Assembly (NCBI GenBank): GCA_031288885.1
Contig: JAITQP010000172.1
Coordinates: forward strand, 1 to 6,132
DNA length: 6,132 nucleotides
Reading direction: 5' to 3'
From: Prevotellaceae bacterium
GTDB lineage: Bacteria > Bacteroidota > Bacteroidia > Bacteroidales > UBA932
A model generated the notes under the pieces. It saw nothing but the letters and a program-made list of their open reading frames with translations, ran no database searches and was not told the DNA's origin. Positions within the stretch are counted from its first letter, which is position 1; each line of letters begins with the position of its first letter. Below are positions 1 through 5,742 of this stretch, one piece after another. Made by a program: the position numbers and the translations under genes.

Positions 1-368
1 GGTGCAGCGCGGGGAACTGTGAGAGCAAGCAGTACAGCGGCAGCGACACCATTGGGAATGTAGCCTACTACGGCAAATCTTCGGGCGGCCCAACAACCGT
101 AGGCACACTCTCCGCCAACAAGCTGGGCCTTTACGACATGAGCGGCAACGTTTGGGAGTGGTGCTACGACTGGTATGCCACTTACTCCAGTAGCTCCGAG
201 TCTTCTCCTTTAGATAACCCTACAGGCCCTACGACACCCGGCTCTTACCGCGTGGTGCGCGGCGGTAGCTGGTACGGCAACGCGAGCGACTGCCGCGTTG
301 CCTTTCGCGGCTACAACACGCCCAGCTACCGCAGCAACAACTTCGGCATCCGCGTGGTTTTGCCTTAG
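1..368 (+). CDS. FGE-sulfatase (SUMF1)-domain protein, C-terminal part, truncated at left window edge
   Basis: The reading frame is open from base 3 to a TAG at 366-368 and gives 121 residues; the start lies outside the window. The visible part is the end of an FGE-sulfatase/SUMF1 domain, which has a C-type-lectin-like fold. It contains LGLYDMSGNVWEWCYDWY (about 129-182), RVVRGGSW (about 249-272), CRVAFRG and a terminal FGIRVVLP. It matches the end of the protein at 4175-5536 motif by motif, including the G-C-x-A-G-x-C-E type segment near its first residues, so the two are paralogues. In true formylglycine-generating enzymes the RGGS segment carries two catalytic cysteines (C336 and C341 in human FGE). 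By my alignment the first is Gly here (276-278) and the second is Cys (291-293), so catalysis is doubtful. Many codons after the RGGSW motif are NNC at surface positions, as in variable regions of diversity-generating retroelements. The domain call is firm; the role is inferred. Confidence 0.88.
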   Translation, partial: CSAGNCESKQYSGSDTIGNVAYYGKSSGGPTTVGTLSANKLGLYDMSGNVWEWCYDWYATYSSSSESSPLDNPTGPTTPGSYRVVRGGSWYGNASDCRVAFRGYNTPSYRSNNFGIRVVLP

Positions 369-463
369 TTTTTCCTGTTGGCGTCCGCTCTTTCCTGTAA
401 GCTACCCGCTGCGCCGGTCTGCGGAGCGGGGGCGAATAGCGCGGGATGGTACCCCCTCCCGCC

Positions 464-514
464 GGCAGGGCTGCGTTAGTAGCCGCGCGCGAACGCGCCG
501 CCCTGCCTTTTTTT
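464..514 (+). terminator. Intrinsic terminator of the left FGE-like gene
   Basis: GGCAGGGC (464-471) is perfectly complementary to GCCCTGCC (500-507), and the right arm is followed directly by seven T (508-514). The stem can extend inward through GCG/CGC pairs with a small bulge. The hairpin starts 95 nt after the stop codon at 368. A GC-rich stem plus T-tract is the standard Rho-independent arrangement for a + strand transcript. Confidence 0.75.
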
Positions 515-515
515 A

Positions 516-540
516 GTGGTTAACGGTTAGTGGTTAGTGG
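516..540. repeat. Heptamer tandem repeat (GTGGTTA type)
   Basis: The units are GTGGTTA (516-522), ACGGTTA (523-529), GTGGTTA (530-536) and a partial GTGG (537-540). The middle unit differs at two bases. The repeat begins two bases after the T-tract of the upstream terminator. No function is evident. Confidence 0.7.
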
Positions 541-552
541 CGCGAAGCGTGC
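538..552. repeat. 15-nt repeat word, copy 1 (second copy at 5773-5787)
   Basis: TGGCGCGAAGCGTGC occurs here and again, identical and in the same orientation, at 5773-5787 in the repeat-rich right intergenic region. Neither copy lies in a gene. This suggests a fragment of a dispersed intergenic repeat family. Confidence 0.6.
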
Positions 553-647
553 CTTTCAATGCCATTTTAATACGGAGCAGCCGAAAAAATATCAAAAATT
601 ATAGCCTTTAAATCAGTTTTCAAAAACCTTTTGGCTTTAAAGTAGCT

Positions 648-655
648 TACCTTTG
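648..655 (+). promoter_or_regulatory. Bacteroidota-type -7 promoter element of the GH2 gene
   Basis: TACCTTTG matches the Bacteroidota -7 consensus TAnnTTTG exactly. The expected -33 TTTG element is weak: the only candidate, TTTG at 630-633, is 14 nt upstream, closer than the usual roughly 19-21 nt. Transcription would start near 661 and give a leader of about 40 nt before the ATG at 702. The same octamer appears at 3780-3787. Confidence 0.6.
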
Positions 656-701
656 TCGCTATGCAATAAGTTGCGATTTGTGGTAGTAAAAAAAGGGTAG
701 T

Positions 702-3626
702 ATGAGAACAATTTTCATGTATTTGTGCCTTTGCGCGTTAGTAGCGGTAACCGCGAGCGCGCAGGCAACGCTTACGGGCGGTAAATCCGCGCGGGCGTGC
801 ATTGATTTGAGCGGGACGTGGCGGTTTGAAATCGACAGGGGCGACGTTGGGGTTGGCGAAAAATGGTTTAACAGGACGCTGGCGGACAACATTTCCCTGC
901 CCTCGTCGATGAACGAAAGCCGCAAGGGCGACGACGTTACGCTGCACACGCAGTGGACGGCGAGCATCTACGACAGCTCGTTTTTCTTCAACCCGCGCAT
1001 GGCAAAGTACCGCGCGCCGGAAAACCTGAAGCTGCCGTTCTGGCTGACGCCCGTGAAGTACTACGTAGGCGCAGCGTGGTACCAGCGCGAGGTGGACGTT
1101 CCCAAATCGTGGAAAGGGCGGCGCGTAACGCTGTTTTTGGAGCGCCCACACATTGAAAGTACGCTGTGGGTAAACGGCCGGCCGGTGGGAACGGAGAATT
1201 CGCTGTCGGCGCCGCACGTTTTTGACGTTACAGCGCTCCTAAAGGCGGGCAAAAACACGCTCACCCTCCGCATCAGCAACCGCATCCCCGAGCGCGCGCC
1301 CTACGACGTGGGCAAGGATTCGCACAGCGTTACCGACCAAACGCAGGGAAACTGGAACGGCGTTGTAGGCAAGCTCGAGCTGCGCGCCACCCCAAGCACC
1401 TACATCGACGACGTGCAGATTTTTCCCAACGTACAGCGCAAGGAGGTTGCCGTAAAGGTAACCATAGCAGGGCAGCATACCGGCGGCAAGTACTCCCTTG
1501 GCTTTACGCTGGAGAGCTTCAACCACGACACCTCCAAGCAAGCCCCCCACCGAATTTTTGTGGAAGCGGTGGAAAACGGAAATACACCGCTGCCAAGCAC
1601 CACGGAGTATACCCTGAAAATGGGCGATGATTGCCTGCTTTGGGACGAGTTTCACCCGAGCTTGTACAAGCTGACGGTGCGGCTAACCGCAAAAACCGGC
1701 GCCGACGCCTTTGAAGCGCAGCTCGGGATGCGGGAGTTTACCGTTGAGGGGAAAGATTTTTTCGTAAACGGGCGAAAAACGATGCTGCGCGGAACGGTAG
1801 AAAACTGCGACTTTCCGCTCACGGGCTACGCGCCAATGAGCGTGGAGGAGTGGCTGCGCGTGTTTTGTATTTGCAAAAATTTTGGGCTAAACCACATGCG
1901 CTTTCACTCGTACTGCCCGCCCGAGGCGGCGCTGCAGGCGGCAGACCTCACGGGGTTTTACCTGCAGGTGGAGGGCCCCACGTGGCCCAACCACGGCTCC
2001 TCGCTTGGCGACGGTCGCCCCGTTGACGCCTACCTTTGGAGCGAGGCGCAGCGCATTGTGAAGCAGTACGGCAGCTACGCGTCGTTTTGCATGTTTGCCA
2101 TAGGCAACGAGCCGCGCGGGCGCTGGGTGCCGTGGGTAAGCAAGTTTGTGGATTACTGGAAAGCGGAAGACCCGCGGCGCGTTTACACCGGCGCATCGGT
2201 GGGGCAAAGCTGGGCGTGGCAGCCGCGCAGCCAGTACCACGTTAAGGCGGGCGCGCGCGGCTTGGACTGGGCACGGCAGCCCGAAACAGTGAGCGACTAC
2301 CGCGCACGGATTGACACCATCGCCGCACCCTACGTGTCGCACGAAACGGGGCAGTGGTGCGTTTTTCCCGATTTCCGCGAAGTGGACAAGTACACGGGCG
2401 TGATGCGCGCAAAGAACTTTGAGCTGTTCCGCGAGGACTTAAAAGACAGGAATATGGGCGACCTGTCGGGCGCTTTTTTGATGGCTTCGGGGAAGCTGCA
2501 GGCGCTTTGCTACAAGCACGAAATCGAAAAAACGCTGCGAACGCCCGGCTACGCGGGCTTCCAGCTGCTCTCGCTCAACGACTACAGCGGGCAGGGAACG
2601 GCGCTGGTGGGCGTTCTAAACGTTTTTTTTGAGGAAAAAGGCTACATCAACGCCGAGCAATTCCGCCGGTTTTGTGCCCCAACGGTCTTGCTGGCGCGAA
2701 TGGAAAAATTTGTCTTCAAAAACAGCGAAGCGCTGACGGCAAGCGTAGAGGTGGCGCACTTTGGCGAAAAGTCCCTGAAAAGCCAACCGGCAACGTGGCT
2801 CGTAAAGGATGCGTTAGGGCAGGTTGTTAGGGAGGAAAGCCTTGCGCCAAAAGACATTGAAATCGGGAGCTGCCAAGCGCTGGGAGCGGTCAGGCTCGAC
2901 CTGAAAGCGTTTGAAAAGGCGCAAAAGCTGACGCTGGAAGTCCGCCTTGACGACCAAAACATCAGCAACAGCTGGGATTTCTGGGTATACCCCGCCGTGC
3001 TGCCCACGGTGGATACGTCGCAAGTGCTGATAGCGGAGAGCCTGACCAACGAGGTAAAGCGCGCGCTGGAGCAGGGCGGCAAGGTGCTGCTCCTGCTGGA
3101 CGGCAAGGTGGAGCAGGGCAAAGACGTGGTGCAGCATTTTACGCCCTCGTTTTGGAACACCTCGTGGTTTAAGATGCGCCCGCCGCACACCGAAGGCAGC
3201 CTGATACGCAGCTTCCACCCCATTTTTGCCGACTTCCCCACGGACTTTTACACCGACTTGCAGTGGTGGGAGCTCGCGCAAAAGGGGCAGGTAATGGAGC
3301 TGACCTGCTTTCCGGCCGATTTTCAGCCCATTGTGCAGCCCATCGACACGTGGTTCATCAACCGCAAGCTGGGGACGCTCTTTGAGGCGAACGTGGGCAA
3401 CGGAAAAATGGTGGTTTGCAGCATGAACCTCCGCAGGGACTTGGAAAAGCGCATTGCCGCGCGCCAGCTGCTTTACTCCATTGCAAAGTACATGCAGTCC
3501 GGCAAGTTTTTTCCCGAAAAAACCGTCGAGCTGTCGCTCATAGAGGATTTGACCCGCAAGGCAGGCGAACGCCTGAACGTGGAAACCCACGATGCGCCCG
3601 ACGAGCTGAAAAATGTAACGCTATAA
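702..3626 (+). CDS. Secreted glycoside hydrolase family 2 protein (beta-galactosidase/beta-glucuronidase-like)
   Basis: This 974-residue protein is predicted to cleave a terminal beta-linked sugar from a glycan in the periplasm or at the cell surface; the substrate cannot be read from sequence. Residues 1-20 form a signal peptide ending ASA before Gln21. A jelly-roll sugar-binding domain follows (about 34-195; GTWRFEID, then AWYQREVDVP near 126), then an immunoglobulin-like sandwich (about 230-350; W314 in LLWDEFHPSLYKL), then the TIM barrel (about 355-660). The barrel has LRGTVEN at 362-368, NHMRFHSYCPPEA from 397, the acid/base in AIGNEPR (Glu470) and the likely nucleophile in SHETGQW (Glu548). 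The 78-residue gap is close to the 76 of E. coli LacZ (E461/E537). Residues of about 765-925 resemble the glutamine-amidotransferase-like fold found at the end of many Bacteroides GH2-type enzymes. The start at 702 gives a normal signal peptide and has AGGG four bases upstream (694-697). An internal ATG at 717 is less likely because it would lose Arg2. Confidence 0.92.
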   Translation: MRTIFMYLCLCALVAVTASAQATLTGGKSARACIDLSGTWRFEIDRGDVGVGEKWFNRTLADNISLPSSMNESRKGDDVTLHTQWTASIYDSSFFFNPRMAKYRAPENLKLPFWLTPVKYYVGAAWYQREVDVPKSWKGRRVTLFLERPHIESTLWVNGRPVGTENSLSAPHVFDVTALLKAGKNTLTLRISNRIPERAPYDVGKDSHSVTDQTQGNWNGVVGKLELRATPSTYIDDVQIFPNVQRKEVAVKVTIAGQHTGGKYSLGFTLESFNHDTSKQAPHRIFVEAVENGNTPLPSTTEYTLKMGDDCLLWDEFHPSLYKLTVRLTAKTGADAFEAQLGMREFTVEGKDFFVNGRKTMLRGTVENCDFPLTGYAPMSVEEWLRVFCICKNFGLNHMRFHSYCPPEAALQAADLTGFYLQVEGPTWPNHGSSLGDGRPVDAYLWSEAQRIVKQYGSYASFCMFAIGNEPRGRWVPWVSKFVDYWKAEDPRRVYTGASVGQSWAWQPRSQYHVKAGARGLDWARQPETVSDYRARIDTIAAPYVSHETGQWCVFPDFREVDKYTGVMRAKNFELFREDLKDRNMGDLSGAFLMASGKLQALCYKHEIEKTLRTPGYAGFQLLSLNDYSGQGTALVGVLNVFFEEKGYINAEQFRRFCAPTVLLARMEKFVFKNSEALTASVEVAHFGEKSLKSQPATWLVKDALGQVVREESLAPKDIEIGSCQALGAVRLDLKAFEKAQKLTLEVRLDDQNISNSWDFWVYPAVLPTVDTSQVLIAESLTNEVKRALEQGGKVLLLLDGKVEQGKDVVQHFTPSFWNTSWFKMRPPHTEGSLIRSFHPIFADFPTDFYTDLQWWELAQKGQVMELTCFPADFQPIVQPIDTWFINRKLGTLFEANVGNGKMVVCSMNLRRDLEKRIAARQLLYSIAKYMQSGKFFPEKTVELSLIEDLTRKAGERLNVETHDAPDELKNVTL

Positions 3627-3676
3627 TCGTTTTTCCGCAAAAATTTCAGCTGCTGCGCCGGCGGCATTACCGGACG

Positions 3677-3727
3677 GTAAATTCTTCTTGAAGATTCGAG
3701 ATTTTTCGAGAATCAAGAAGAATTTAC
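3677..3727. repeat. Perfect 15-bp inverted repeat downstream of the GH2 gene
   Basis: GTAAATTCTTCTTGA (3677-3691) is the exact reverse complement of TCAAGAAGAATTTAC (3713-3727). The 21-nt centre contains a direct repeat of TTCGAGA and can extend the stem by GATTC/GAATC after a short bulge. It starts 50 nt after the GH2 stop. It may act as a 3'-end hairpin for the GH2 mRNA, but there is no T-tract on either side, so an intrinsic terminator is not demonstrated. A palindromic protein-binding site is the alternative. Confidence 0.65.
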
Positions 3728-3754
3728 AGGAACAGGGTAAAAAAATCATCTCTC

Positions 3755-3787
3755 TTGCAGTATTAACGAAAAATGTTTTTACCTTTG
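3755..3787 (+). promoter_or_regulatory. Bacteroidota-type promoter upstream of the structured leader / FGE-like gene
   Basis: TACCTTTG (3780-3787) matches TAnnTTTG exactly. A TTG at 3755-3757 is a possible -33 element, but its 22-nt spacer is slightly long. Transcription would begin near 3793, about 380 nt before the ATG at 4175. No other TAnnTTTG match was seen between here and the gene. The upstream gene's promoter uses the identical octamer. Confidence 0.55.
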
Positions 3788-3928
3788 CAGCTGAACATAT
3801 AAAATTTTTTGTGCCTATGACATAATACAGCGTAGTAATGCGCGCGTACTTTTAAGACATATTTTAGACGCATTGAGCTTTTATTCTTCGTTGTCTGAAA
3901 ATTTGGCGATTTGATGATACCATATGAA

Positions 3929-3973
3929 GAATAGGTTGCAATGTTCACGCTTGCGCGTGAACTTGACTTATTC
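3929..3973 (+). other. Long bulged RNA hairpin in the leader
   Basis: The core GTTCACGC (3943-3950) pairs perfectly with GCGTGAAC (3955-3962) around a TTGC loop. After short bulges it extends through AA/TT and then GAATAGGTT (3929-3937) with GACTTATTC (3965-3973), including two G-T wobbles, to about 19 pairs. It lies just upstream of the terminator hairpin. Its 5' strand overlaps a segment that can pair instead with 3880-3889. Confidence 0.55.
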
Positions 3974-4007
3974 CTAATATGGTTGGTTACGCCAAATACC
4001 ACAGACA

Positions 4008-4038
4008 GCGGGAAACAGTTGAGTTTCACGCTTTTTTT
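4008..4038 (+). terminator. Intrinsic terminator inside the leader of the FGE-like gene
   Basis: GCG-G-GAAAC (4008-4016) folds on GTTTC-A-CGC (4023-4031), giving eight pairs and one G-A mismatch with the six-base loop AGTTGA. Seven T follow (4032-4038). It is orientated for + strand transcripts and lies 136 nt before the downstream start codon, a position suited to ending a small RNA or to attenuation. Confidence 0.6.
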
Positions 4039-4040
4039 AT

Positions 4041-4110
4041 GTCCCTACGTGGACGCCCAACCACTATCAACGGGCAGAGGAGCAGAAACCTCTCAAAACA
4101 ACGGGCGGAC
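4041..4110 (+). other. Second structured part of the leader, with a repeated octamer around a hairpin
   Basis: CAACGGGC occurs at 4068-4075 and 4099-4106, flanking the hairpin AGAGG (4076-4080)/CCTCT (4089-4093). CGCCC at 4054-4058 can pair with GGGCG at 4103-4107, while GCCC alone can pair with the nearer GGGC. CCAACCA (4057-4063) is complementary to TGGTTGG (3980-3986) on the other side of the terminator. These are competing pairings seen by eye; no energies were calculated. Confidence 0.4.
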
Positions 4111-4174
4111 TACATCCCACGAAAAGCCTTTAGAGTAGAGGGAAAACAAATTCATTCATTAAAATAATAAAAAA

Positions 4175-5536
4175 ATGAAACAGAATTACAAGCTTTATTT
4201 AGCTGCTTTGCTGCTCGTTGGGGCAACAGGCATGATGACCGCCGGCGCGCAAGGCTCCGGCAACAAGCCCACGCTGGCGGTATTTGTGGTGGGCATGCCA
4301 ACCGACGCGCTGGGCGACGCGCTTGCCACCCAGATGGGCAGCAACCTCACCTCCGGCGGGCAGTACGCGCTGACCTCCGTGAATACTACCGGCAAGCGTG
4401 ACGAGTTGCGCGCCACGTACGCCTCCGGCGGCGGTAGCAGCATAGACCGAAGCGCGCTCGCCGCGTGGGGACGTGCCAACGGCATATCGGCGATATGTTT
4501 GGTGGTGGATGACGTCAAAGGTAGCGACCACATGTTTTATGCGCAGTTTATTGACGCCAAAGACAGCAAGCTGTCCGGCAAAGGCAGCTACGTTCGCACC
4601 AGCGTGGGTAGCGGCGAGCTGCCGTGGGTGTCTTCGGCGTTAGCGCAGCAGCTGAACGGGTCAGGGCGCAGGCGTAGTACTCCCGCCCCTGTGCGTAGTT
4701 ACCCTGCGGAGCTGGATATTGAGATGGTGCAGGTGGAGGGGGCTGCGTCGGTTACGCTGGGCTACCGCGCCACGGATGGCAGCAGCTCGGGCAACAACGT
4801 AAAGGCGGCGTACACGGCGAATGTTCCCAGCTTCAAGATAGGGAAGTACGAGGTAACGCAGGCGCAGTGGAATGCAGTGATGGCGGGGACAAAGTTTGAG
4901 AATTATTTCCGCTGGGGTGGTAAGCATGGTGACCCCGCAGGCGCTATTCAGGACTGTGGCAACGTACCCTGCGACGACCAGCGGTCGGTGGAGTTCGTAA
5001 CATGGTACTTAGCGTTAGCTTTTTGCAACAGGCTGAGCGATTTGGTGGGCAAAACGCCGGTTTATGGTGGTTTTACGTTAGCCGACATTGCTGACAACGG
5101 AGACTGCTCTGCTTGCAACGTTGGCGCCAACGTGACCGTGAGCGCCAGCGCCAACGGCTACCGCTTACCCACATCGAACGAGTGGGAGTATGCGGCGCGC
5201 GGGTGCAAGGCTGGGGTTTGCGAGGCTTTCATGTACAGCGGAAGTAATGCCCTTGGAGAGGTAGGGTGGAGTGCGACGAACCCCAATGCAGCTTTCGCCA
5301 ACGGCACGACGCATCCGGTAGGACAGCTAAAACCGAATGGCATAGGCGTTTACGACATGTCAGGCAACGTCTGGGAGAGGTGCTATGATATCTGGGATAG
5401 CGGCTCTTCCCGTGTGAACCGCGGCGGCGACTGGCTCAACGCTGCCTCCGGTGGCTGGGAGCGCCTTGCTGCCCGCTCTCCTTACGCCACCACCTCCCGC
5501 GGCCCCAGCATTGGTTTTCGCGTGGTTTTGCCTTAA
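4175..5536 (+). CDS. Exported protein with N-terminal FlgO/CsgG-like domain and C-terminal FGE-like (SUMF1) domain lacking the catalytic cysteines
   Basis: A signal peptide covers residues 1-25 (Lys2 and Lys6, hydrophobic core, AGA before Gln26), which fixes the start at 4175. The upstream region is A-rich with no Shine-Dalgarno. Residues of about 30-160 (KPTLAVFVVG near the start) form a compact alpha/beta-looking domain that loosely recalls FlgO/CsgG/TolB-type periplasmic modules; this is a weak assignment. A basic Pro-containing linker (RRRSTPAPVR) follows. The FGE-sulfatase domain runs from about 176 to 453: FKIGKYEVTQ from 220, RLPTSNEWEYAARG from 330, YDMSGNVWE from 393, NRGGDW to 420, GFRVVLP at the end. 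Aligned to true FGEs, the catalytic cysteines are replaced by Asn422 and Gly427, so conversion of sulfatase cysteine to formylglycine is not expected. A ligand-binding or structural role in the periplasm or at the surface is more likely. It is a paralogue of the left-edge gene and has a long structured leader. Confidence 0.88.
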   Translation: MKQNYKLYLAALLLVGATGMMTAGAQGSGNKPTLAVFVVGMPTDALGDALATQMGSNLTSGGQYALTSVNTTGKRDELRATYASGGGSSIDRSALAAWGRANGISAICLVVDDVKGSDHMFYAQFIDAKDSKLSGKGSYVRTSVGSGELPWVSSALAQQLNGSGRRRSTPAPVRSYPAELDIEMVQVEGAASVTLGYRATDGSSSGNNVKAAYTANVPSFKIGKYEVTQAQWNAVMAGTKFENYFRWGGKHGDPAGAIQDCGNVPCDDQRSVEFVTWYLALAFCNRLSDLVGKTPVYGGFTLADIADNGDCSACNVGANVTVSASANGYRLPTSNEWEYAARGCKAGVCEAFMYSGSNALGEVGWSATNPNAAFANGTTHPVGQLKPNGIGVYDMSGNVWERCYDIWDSGSSRVNRGGDWLNAASGGWERLAARSPYATTSRGPSIGFRVVLP

Positions 5537-5562
5537 CTTCTCCAAGTGGGGTAGCTATGGCA

Positions 5563-5593
5563 ACCCTAACAGGGCTTGAAACCCTGTTAGGGT
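5563..5593. repeat. Perfect 12-bp hairpin with CTTGAAA loop
   Basis: ACCCTAACAGGG (5563-5574) and CCCTGTTAGGGT (5582-5593) are exact reverse complements around a seven-base loop. It starts 26 nt after the stop of the FGE-like gene and could end or stabilise that mRNA. AAGCGC rather than a T-tract follows, so an intrinsic terminator is not supported. Confidence 0.75.
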
Positions 5594-5617
5594 AAGCGCT
5601 CACCCTCTCTTCTCCTT

Positions 5618-5686
5618 TCTGCCTGAAAGGCAGGACTTTTAAGACTTTAAGACTTTAAGGCTTTACAGTCCTGCCTTTCAGGCAGA
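5618..5686. repeat. Perfect 20-bp inverted repeat with tandem repeats in its loop
   Basis: The left arm 5618-5637 and right arm 5667-5686 are exact reverse complements over 20 bp. Each arm also contains its own small hairpin, CTGCC-TGAAA-GGCAG at 5619-5633 and the mirror CTGCC-TTTCA-GGCAG at 5671-5685. The 29-nt spacer is almost entirely the 8-nt tandem repeat at 5638-5665. The arms can therefore form one long stem or two small hairpins. Confidence 0.85.
5638..5665. repeat. 8-nt tandem repeat (TTTAAGAC), 3.5 copies
   Basis: The units are TTTAAGAC (5638-5645), TTTAAGAC (5646-5653), TTTAAGGC (5654-5661) and a partial TTTA (5662-5665). The array fills the space between the two arms of the 20-bp inverted repeat. 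Confidence 0.85.
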
Positions 5687-5708
5687 GGAAGAGACGGGGC
5701 GCTGACCT

Positions 5709-5731
5709 ACCGCGGGTCGCTGACCCGCGGT
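5709..5731. repeat. Perfect 10-bp inverted repeat, three-base loop
   Basis: ACCGCGGGTC (5709-5718) and GACCCGCGGT (5722-5731) are exact reverse complements around GCT. GCTGACC also occurs as a direct repeat at 5701-5707 and 5719-5725. It is very GC-rich, has no T-tract on either side, and no function is evident. Confidence 0.75.
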
Positions 5732-5742
5732 TATGAAGATTA

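Larger units (their letters stand above)
369..701. other. Intergenic region between the partial FGE-like gene and the GH2 gene
   Basis: This 333-nt stretch has no convincing gene. Its left third is GC-rich and holds the terminator of the upstream gene (464-514). Next come a heptamer tandem repeat (516-540) and a 15-nt word at 538-552 that recurs exactly at 5773-5787. From about 560 it becomes AT-rich and leads into the GH2 promoter (TACCTTTG, 648-655) and a leader of about 40 nt. A 72-codon open frame (298-516) overlaps the upstream gene in another phase and has no protein-like character. Confidence 0.7.
3793..4038 (+). ncRNA. Candidate small RNA or attenuated 5' leader, about 245 nt
   Basis: The segment is bounded by a promoter-like element on the left and an intrinsic terminator on the right, with no credible ORF inside. 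Visible pairings include AATGCG (3837-3842) with CGCATT (3869-3874), TATTCTTC (3882-3889) with GAAGAATA (3926-3933), and a long bulged hairpin at 3929-3973 built on GTTCACGC/GCGTGAAC. The terminator closes the unit. I do not recognise a known RNA class. It could be a free-standing small RNA, or a riboswitch-like or attenuator leader controlling the FGE-like gene downstream. The sequence cannot separate these options. Confidence 0.4.
3627..4174. other. Structured 548-nt intergenic region between the GH2 and FGE-like genes
   Basis: No protein-coding gene is supported here. In order it holds a 15-bp inverted repeat (3677-3727), a Bacteroidota-type promoter (to 3787), a transcribed region rich in self-complementary segments (about 3794-4007), an intrinsic terminator (4008-4038), and a second structured stretch with a repeated octamer (4041-4110). 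It ends in a purine- and AT-rich run up to the ATG at 4175. Two small open frames (3941-4138 and 3979-4167) overlap each other and run through these hairpins, so they are probably chance. Confidence 0.7.

Noticed and set aside
1887..2342. Minus-strand open frames opposite the GH2 barrel
   Set aside because: They shadow the catalytic region of a well-supported gene and are rich in Arg, Ala and Pro without domain character.
2642..3590. Long minus-strand open frames (199 and 258 codons) opposite the end of the GH2 gene
   Set aside because: They lie entirely within a clear GH2 coding region, overlap each other in different phases, and show no recognisable motif. GC-rich third positions produce such antisense frames.
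3941..4167. Two short plus-strand ORFs (65 and 62 codons) in the leader
   Set aside because: They overlap each other, run through the intrinsic terminator and hairpins, and have no ribosome-binding signal or protein-like composition. A leader peptide cannot be fully excluded, but nothing supports it.
3627..4174. A tRNA gene in the GH2/FGE-like intergenic region
   Set aside because: The hairpins do not form a cloverleaf, and no T-loop or acceptor arrangement was visible.
5563..5593. Intrinsic terminator for the FGE-like gene
   Set aside because: The hairpin is strong but AAGCGC follows instead of a T-tract. It is listed as a repeat hairpin only.
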